From NCBI GenBank assembly GCA_035293845.1, contig DATGMB010000145.1, positions 1 through 30,427 on the forward strand: a stretch of 30,427 nt of DNA, written 5' to 3'. Below the pieces are notes generated by a model, which was not told the DNA's origin, searched no databases, and was given only the letters and a program-made list of their open reading frames with translations. Position numbers and translations under genes: made by a program. Positions within the stretch are counted from its first letter, which is position 1, and the number at the start of each line of letters is the position of its first letter. Positions 29,404 through 30,427 of the stretch are shown piece by piece. The DNA is from DATGMB01 sp035293845 (GTDB lineage: Bacteria > Acidobacteriota > Terriglobia > Bryobacterales > Bryobacteraceae).

Positions 29404-30427
29404 TCAGCCCAGACGCGGCACGGCCAGTTCTTCGTCGAAGCAGACGGCGACTTTGCCGCAACGCCCGGAACTCATGAGTTGATAGGCATCTCCCACCTGC
29501 TCGAGGGGGAACCGGTCCGTGATCAGCCGCGCGGGATGCAGATCCCATCGCACGAGCCGCTCCACCAGCTCCTCCATCAGCCACGTGGAAGTCACCCAGG
29601 AGCCGTAGATGGTCTTCTGATCGTGGATGATATCCGGCGAAGGGTTGAATTCGACGCGCCCGCCTTCTCCCAGGAACACAATGCGGCCCCACTTGCGCGT
29701 GGCGCGAATGGCCGTTGCGCGCGCCACGTCGTTGGCGGAGCAATCGATCGCGCGCTCCACGCCGCGGCCGCCGGTCAGATCCAAAATCTGGCCGATATTG
29801 CCGGGGCCCGCCGGCAGAACGATATCGCACAGACCGAGATCCTGCGCCAGCCGCAGCCGTTCGGGTAGGACGTCGCTGCCGATGATGCGGTGGGCGCCCA
29901 TCTTCCGGCAGAGCGCCGCCGTGGCAAGACCGACCGGCCCGAGCCCGGTGATCAGCACATCGTGATCGCCGCAGATGCCGACCTTCCGGAGCCCTTCGTA
30001 TACGGTGCCGAAGCCGCAGGCCACTTGCGCGCCATCGGCATACGAAAGCTCGTCCGGCAGCGCGATCAGATCCTTTTCTTCGGCGATCATAAACTCCGCC
30101 ATACCGCCGTCGCGCTGCCACCCATACGCCCGCCGGTACGCGGCGCTGGTGCACGAAATCATGTAGCCGCGGCGGCAATCGTTGCAAAGGCCGCAGCCGG
30201 AGATGTGGTAAACGATGACCCGGTCCCCTTCGCGAAATCTCCGGCAGCCCGGCCCGGCCGCGACGATTCGGCCGCAGGGTTCGTGACCGGCGATGACGTT
30301 CTGGTAGCCCTCCGGCCCCTTGCCGAGGTGTTCGTGATAAATACAGCGAATATCGGAGCCGCAGATCGTCGAGGCCTTCATGCGGAGAAGCACCTCGCCG
30401 TGGGCGGGGCTCGGAACGGGAACTTCC
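29404..30427 (-). CDS. Zinc-dependent alcohol dehydrogenase (MDR family), 5' end outside window
   Basis: About 341 residues are visible, missing only the extreme N-terminus; the open frame continues past 30427 as EVPVPSPAHGEVLLRMKAS. The catalytic zinc ligands fit Cys in STICGSD and H-E in IAGHEPCG. The structural zinc site is the four-cysteine lobe CGLCNDCRRGYMISC. The Rossmann domain has GLGPVGLATAALC, and an Asp after the second strand (IIGSD) suggests NAD over NADP. Members oxidise alcohols or polyols such as sorbitol or threonine; the substrate is not clear here. No strong terminator follows, only a short GGGG/CCCC stem near 29388-29400. Confidence 0.93.
   Translation of the reverse strand, partial: EVPVPSPAHGEVLLRMKASTICGSDIRCIYHEHLGKGPEGYQNVIAGHEPCGRIVAAGPGCRRFREGDRVIVYHISGCGLCNDCRRGYMISCTSAAYRRAYGWQRDGGMAEFMIAEEKDLIALPDELSYADGAQVACGFGTVYEGLRKVGICGDHDVLITGLGPVGLATAALCRKMGAHRIIGSDVLPERLRLAQDLGLCDIVLPAGPGNIGQILDLTGGRGVERAIDCSANDVARATAIRATRKWGRIVFLGEGGRVEFNPSPDIIHDQKTIYGSWVTSTWLMEELVERLVRWDLHPARLITDRFPLEQVGDAYQLMSSGRCGKVAVCFDEELAVPRLG

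Overview
The window is GC-rich, tightly packed bacterial chromosome, most likely from an acidobacterium of the Solibacter/Bryobacter type. The evidence is two long secreted proteins of the acidobacterial VWFA-related family, several PEP-CTERM proteins, a secreted S53 (kumamolisin-like) peptidase, a secreted protein with two TonB C-terminal domains, and many short intergenic palindromes including the CCGCAGAG-type repeat. No rRNA, tRNA, CRISPR array or transposase gene was seen. All family assignments rest on motifs read by eye; no database search was possible.

Layout. 1-972 (minus) is the conserved rplU-rpmA-obgE group with a structured leader; obgE runs off the left edge. 1147-1752 (plus) is a small secreted metzincin-type protease. 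1804-2949 (minus) is a GT4 glycosyltransferase. 2985-3957 holds a broken PEP-CTERM gene and a duplicated PEP-CTERM tail. 3954-5733 (minus) is rpiB-glyA, divergent from proS (5887-7641, plus).

7901-16993 is the most interesting part. It encodes an oligosaccharyltransferase of the STT3/PglB/AglB (GT66) family, a sequon-rich PEP-CTERM protein, an ALG11-like and an ALG1-like glycosyltransferase, an ABC flippase of PglK size and design, a MurG/Alg13-Alg14-like GT28 enzyme, and a WecA/Alg7-type phosphoglycosyltransferase. Together these supply the steps expected for building a lipid-linked oligosaccharide, flipping it and transferring it to protein. The enzymes resemble the early eukaryotic dolichol pathway (Alg7, Alg13/14, Alg1, Alg11, STT3) more than the Campylobacter pgl set. 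I infer a bacterial N-glycosylation locus with eukaryote-like glycosyltransferases. The neighbouring PEP-CTERM protein, with five N-X-S/T sequons, is a candidate substrate.

17052-19007 (minus) is a YmdB-type phosphodiesterase followed at once by a seven-helix membrane diguanylate cyclase. 19077-20327 (plus) is a deoxyhypusine-synthase-like protein. 20330-20911 (minus) is an ECF-type sigma factor, divergent from the S53 peptidase (21106-23241). 23424-28837 (plus) carries a small secreted protein, the double TonB-domain protein (its Shine-Dalgarno lies inside a perfect hairpin) and the two VWFA-related proteins, the second with a long glycine-rich insertion. 29052-29303 (minus) is a short unknown protein. 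The right edge is a zinc alcohol dehydrogenase cut off at its N-terminus.
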